A stretch of DNA of 24,892 nucleotides from Crocosphaera chwakensis CCY0110 (GTDB taxonomy: Bacteria > Cyanobacteriota > Cyanobacteriia > Cyanobacteriales > Microcystaceae): positions 1 to 24,892 of the forward strand of contig NZ_AAXW01000063.1 in assembly GCF_000169335.1 (NCBI RefSeq). Reading direction: 5' to 3'. This document shows, in pieces, positions 21,489 through 24,892 of this stretch. The position numbers and the translations under genes were made by a program. Every line of letters begins with the position of its first letter. Position 1 is the first letter of the stretch. Below the pieces are notes generated by a model. It did no database searches. It saw only the letters and a list, made by a program, of their open reading frames with translations, and was not told the origin of the DNA.

Positions 21489-24400
21489 TTAAACCATTTT
21501 GAAAAGATTATGTTCTTGAAATAAAGCAACAGCATTCTTATCCAGTTGACCTAATTTTTTGCCATTAACAGTAATGATAGGTTGAGGAGGTGGGTTATTA
21601 TTTTGAGACAAAACAATAGTAGCCGATTCATTTCTAAATTCATGACCAACGGTGGGATACTTAGTCATATTACCGATGACAATTTCACTGTTCTTTAACT
21701 GAGGATTATCAATTTCTAAACGAGCAGTAGTAAATAAATCACCGTAAATTTTTCCTTTAACTTTAGTCCCTATCGGAAGTTGATAATCTTTTTGAGATAC
21801 TACTCCAAAAGATTGATATTTTTGACCTTCTGGATTGAAAATTTGCCAGACTTTTTCCCCTTCTTTTTCAATTAATTGAAAATCTATAAGTTCTGGGGAC
21901 TTCCAGAGAGTTTCGGGGACTTCATTATGCTGTCTAAGTTTTCCGACTAATAAGTTAGAAAACTGTAAATTAGGGTCAGAAATTTGTTCAAGGACTTTAT
22001 CTCCAAAGGCTTCGTAAACAAAGTTATTGGTGGTATCTAAAGTATGATTATGACATAAATGCCAAGTCGCATTAGCATATTGGGATAACTCTTCTGTATT
22101 AACATTTTCTTCTAGATGAGAACGCCAATCAAGAGCTATTTCTTTAGCTTGATTAAAAAGGATCTGAACCTCTTTTTTACCAAGGGATTGTGCTATTTTA
22201 AGTTGGCATTCGCTACTGGTTTGACCAGCTTTTAATCCGTATTGTTCTCTTTTTATCTCACAAACAAGTCCTAAGTTTTTCCATTGTCCTTCACTTTGAT
22301 ATTGAGCGATTAATTGATGATTATGCTTTGTTCTAGGATTGGTATTGTTAATCAGTCTTAAGTTAACAGGTTGTTGACTGAGTTGACGAACATCATTATG
22401 AGATAGAAATTTTTTGTAATTAACGATTTCGATATTTTTTCCACTTTGGGTAGTGACTTTAATATGAGTATCATCTTCTAATTTTTGTTTACGATTATAA
22501 GCAGAAGCTAAATTATAGGCTGTATCATAATTAGCTTTGATTTGTTTAGCTTCTAGCATTTGTTGAGAGGTATAATTATTAGGAAAAAGATTTTTGAATT
22601 GTTCTGGCGGTTGAGTGGTTAGTTGATTTTCCTTAAATTCAACGTTAACTAGAGAAGCCGTTAATTCAGTCGGAGAAAAGCCTTTTGTTTCTAAGATGTC
22701 ATTACGATAAGTATTGTAATCTTTTTTCTGTTTAAAATAATCAACGGGTCGATATAATAATTTAGTTAAATTATTAATATAATCTTTGTCAGGTTCTCTG
22801 GCTGATTTGAATAAATCTACAGCAATTTGGTTTTGATAACATCCTTCTTCTACCATACTTCTGTAGATATCTCTTTGAAGCGTAAAAACCTCTTGTAATT
22901 GTTCTTTTCCTAGAGGTTGATTTGGATTATAATTAGCTATTTTTTCAAATTGTGGACGAACTGATTCAGGAATCGCTATTGGGTTTTTACTATTCTTCTC
23001 CTGTTTTAAACCTCTTTGTGCTGTTTTAATTAATTGGTTGGCTAATTCTTGTTTAATCGTAGGTGTTCCATATTGTTCATAAATTTCTTGTTCTGACAGT
23101 AATGCTTCAAATGTGGTAACACTATTATTAATGGAACCGACACTAATCCCATCAGCCATGTGTATAGCCATCACTTCAAAATCAGTTCCTGAAGGGAATG
23201 ATAATTTATCCTCTTTTCGAGTGGGTTTATAAAGATTTTCGGGCTGTGTTAAAGCGATCGCGTCCTGGGTTAAATTAGGAAACCTCGACGCTTCTGCTAC
23301 TCCGATACAGTCCCCATCAAAGTCGGCTGCCATTCGTTCACAGTCCGATTCGTAGGGGATTCTTAATTCTATACCAGCTTGTTCTAAAGAGGCGTTGAGT
23401 TGATCAGTGAAGGCGATGCGATCATCAACGGATAATTTATTCAGTTTGTCGGGGATGTCTGGGAGTTCAATGTTAGGATTAGCGGTTTTGGCTTCTGCTA
23501 GGGTTCTATTAACAATCCGACTATAATCTTCGTCATTGACGATGATAACCCCTTGTAGTTCTTTACCATCAACCGCATACATATCCTCCACATATTTATT
23601 GGTACTGTGAATCATGCCATTATGATTAAGAAATGGCGATCTAAAGTTGAGGACTTGTTCTCCTTCTTTGAGCCAAGGAACACAAATTTCTCCCGTTTTG
23701 AGGTCTTTTGAAGGAATAATCATTGCCCTATCAAATTTGAAATTTTTACCAATGGCTGAATTAAGGTAATCTTTTCTGACAAATTCTTGTAGGGCTTGAG
23801 AAAACTTTTTCGACTCCAATAATCGGTGATGGTCAGGGTCAGCTTTGAACGCTAAATAGATGAAGTCTTCATAGCCTGAATCTAATTCGTCATTGTCTTC
23901 AGTAGTATTTTTAAACCCTTTTTGTTGATAGTTACGGTATCTTTCAACTGCTTCTGTTGGGGTAGGGGGTTGCCAATTTTTATCTTTCTTTTGCTCTCGT
24001 CTCTCATATTGGGTACAATAATGTTCAGCTAGTAATCTAGGGTCTTGAATGGTTTGTGTTAATTCTTGAAGATATTCTTTTAATTCAGGAATAAAATCTT
24101 TCAAAGCATTAGGATAAGAAGGTAAAAGTTGGGATAGAGCAATTTCTCCTTTTTGAGCTTTTTCTTTCTCTCCTAACCAAATCTCTTTTGTATAAAGTCC
24201 AGGTTCAACTGTTCCTTTTCCAGCCCCTTTGAATGAGGATGTAGGGATAATAAATGAAACTTTATCACCGATTTCTTTATCCTTAAAGTAGTCACTAAAG
24301 TTTTTTGGGGCTAAAGTTCCTTTTCCGTATAGTCCATCTGTTAAATTTCCTAGACGAAACTGTATAACTTCATCGGTGGTGTTAGATAATTGTTCAGAGA

Positions 24401-24892
24401 AATTGGAATTAACTTTACCATGACAATCTCCGACTAATTTCCAAGCTTGTTCATCATCAATATAACCCCCATTATCTCCATTACTATCATCAACGACTAA
24501 AAATGTAACTTCGCCTTGATGACTATTTTTACATTCACCTACGAACAACGAACCATAAGCTCCGTTGTGCATGGTATCAGGGTTAAGCTTATTAATGAGT
24601 TGTTCTTTAATTTCTGCCGGTCCATATAAAAGACGCTTTCCATTGGATAGTAAAAGAACATCACCATTAGGGTGATGATTAGAATATAAGTCCTCTGGCG
24701 CACTAGCTTCATCCAAATGACCAATGGATAAACAACTAGAGTAATCTTTATCAGGAAATTCCTTTTTAAGAAATGATTCAAGTAACGTATTATCTAAAGT
24801 TTCGTCTAGAATGAGATTAGGTTTTTCTCTTTGGGTATTTTTATTAGGATTAGGAAGAGTAATCCATTCTCCTGTTCTAGTATCAAAATGCT
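21489..24892 (-). CDS. Single-chain RNA polymerase-like protein (YonO/QDE-1/RDR-type two-barrel), 5' end outside window, frameshifted at its 3' end
   Basis: At least 1,133 residues are encoded; the frame is open to the window edge. Residues are numbered from an internal TTG at 24716. A first-barrel-like block holds DDSNGDNGGYID (76-87), IQFRLG (118-123) and YGKGTLAPK (130-138), echoing the D-G-x-G and Q-x-R...K-G elements of RNA-dependent polymerases. The second barrel has LNFRSPFLNHNGM (356-368), like the R-x-P element of RNA polymerase beta-prime, and RMAADFDGDCIG (461-472), whose three Asp match the catalytic metal-binding D-F-D-G-D. QIAVDLFKSAR (630-640) matches the V-D-x-x-K motif of this superfamily. 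The C-terminal 300 residues carry a repeated G-x-T-F-E-A-type module. It probably makes RNA from a DNA or RNA template. Substrate and activity are inferred. Confidence 0.72.
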   Translation of the reverse strand, partial: HFDTRTGEWITLPNPNKNTQREKPNLILDETLDNTLLESFLKKEFPDKDYSSCLSIGHLDEASAPEDLYSNHHPNGDVLLLSNGKRLLYGPAEIKEQLINKLNPDTMHNGAYGSLFVGECKNSHQGEVTFLVVDDSNGDNGGYIDDEQAWKLVGDCHGKVNSNFSEQLSNTTDEVIQFRLGNLTDGLYGKGTLAPKNFSDYFKDKEIGDKVSFIIPTSSFKGAGKGTVEPGLYTKEIWLGEKEKAQKGEIALSQLLPSYPNALKDFIPELKEYLQELTQTIQDPRLLAEHYCTQYERREQKKDKNWQPPTPTEAVERYRNYQQKGFKNTTEDNDELDSGYEDFIYLAFKADPDHHRLLESKKFSQALQEFVRKDYLNSAIGKNFKFDRAMIIPSKDLKTGEICVPWLKEGEQVLNFRSPFLNHNGMIHSTNKYVEDMYAVDGKELQGVIIVNDEDYSRIVNRTLAEAKTANPNIELPDIPDKLNKLSVDDRIAFTDQLNASLEQAGIELRIPYESDCERMAADFDGDCIGVAEASRFPNLTQDAIALTQPENLYKPTRKEDKLSFPSGTDFEVMAIHMADGISVGSINNSVTTFEALLSEQEIYEQYGTPTIKQELANQLIKTAQRGLKQEKNSKNPIAIPESVRPQFEKIANYNPNQPLGKEQLQEVFTLQRDIYRSMVEEGCYQNQIAVDLFKSAREPDKDYINNLTKLLYRPVDYFKQKKDYNTYRNDILETKGFSPTELTASLVNVEFKENQLTTQPPEQFKNLFPNNYTSQQMLEAKQIKANYDTAYNLASAYNRKQKLEDDTHIKVTTQSGKNIEIVNYKKFLSHNDVRQLSQQPVNLRLINNTNPRTKHNHQLIAQYQSEGQWKNLGLVCEIKREQYGLKAGQTSSECQLKIAQSLGKKEVQILFNQAKEIALDWRSHLEENVNTEELSQYANATWHLCHNHTLDTTNNFVYEAFGDKVLEQISDPNLQFSNLLVGKLRQHNEVPETLWKSPELIDFQLIEKEGEKVWQIFNPEGQKYQSFGVVSQKDYQLPIGTKVKGKIYGDLFTTARLEIDNPQLKNSEIVIGNMTKYPTVGHEFRNESATIVLSQNNNPPPQPIITVNGKKLGQLDKNAVALFQEHNLFKMV

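Noticed and set aside
21489..24892. Conventional chromosomal RNA polymerase subunit (rpoB/rpoC)
   Set aside because: Apart from the short active-site motifs the sequence does not follow beta or beta-prime, and both barrel-type motifs sit in one chain.

Overview
The window looks like part of a large conjugative plasmid, or an integrated conjugative element, of a cyanobacterium. It is AT-rich, carries six copies of the cyanobacterial HIP1 octamer GCGATCGC, and encodes a type IV secretion system (T4SS), a relaxase, a partition-type operon, two single-stranded-DNA-binding (SSB) proteins and a toxin-antitoxin pair. I see no housekeeping gene, tRNA, rRNA, complete insertion sequence, CRISPR array or recognisable replication initiator.

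Bases 1-10572 (minus strand) hold one tightly packed transfer operon. In transcription order it reads: VirB2-like pilin, VirB3-like, VirB4 ATPase, VirB5/TrbJ-like, VirB6-like, VirB8-like, VirB10-like, VirB9-like, a 36-residue membrane peptide, and a VirD4/TraD-type coupling protein that runs off the left edge. Many junctions overlap by 1-53 bases, so translation is probably coupled. A lipoprotein gene is transcribed divergently at 10746-11276 and ends at a hairpin terminator. Next come a MOBP-type relaxase and its ribbon-helix-helix partner (11385-12577, minus), with a candidate oriT hairpin just beyond.

Bases 12578-13510 hold no convincing intact gene. They contain the oriT candidate, a possible decayed coding fragment, and a purine-rich tract with a G-quadruplex motif and inverted GGACA/TGTCC boxes. 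This tract leads into a plus-strand operon (13511-17404): an actin-like ParM/StbA protein, a small acidic protein, a ParA/MinD-type ATPase and two membrane proteins of unknown role. This is probably a DNA segregation or transfer-positioning module.

Bases 17451-20006 (minus) carry small genes with their own leaders and often their own terminators: a tandem pair of unknown paralogues, two SSB-type proteins and a VapBC-like pair. This resembles the leading or establishment region of conjugative plasmids.

The most interesting locus is 20057-24892 (minus). It encodes a very large protein with the sequence hallmarks of a single-chain, two-barrel RNA polymerase of the YonO/QDE-1/RDR type: a first-barrel G-K-G segment, an R-S-P motif, the metal-binding A-D-F-D-G-D, and a later V-D-x-x-K motif. 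Its reading frame breaks in a run of four A residues, and the next frame continues the same repeated module, so two ORFs are almost certainly one ancestral gene. A plausible but unproven model is that this polymerase makes primers or early transcripts on incoming single-stranded plasmid DNA, next to the SSB genes.
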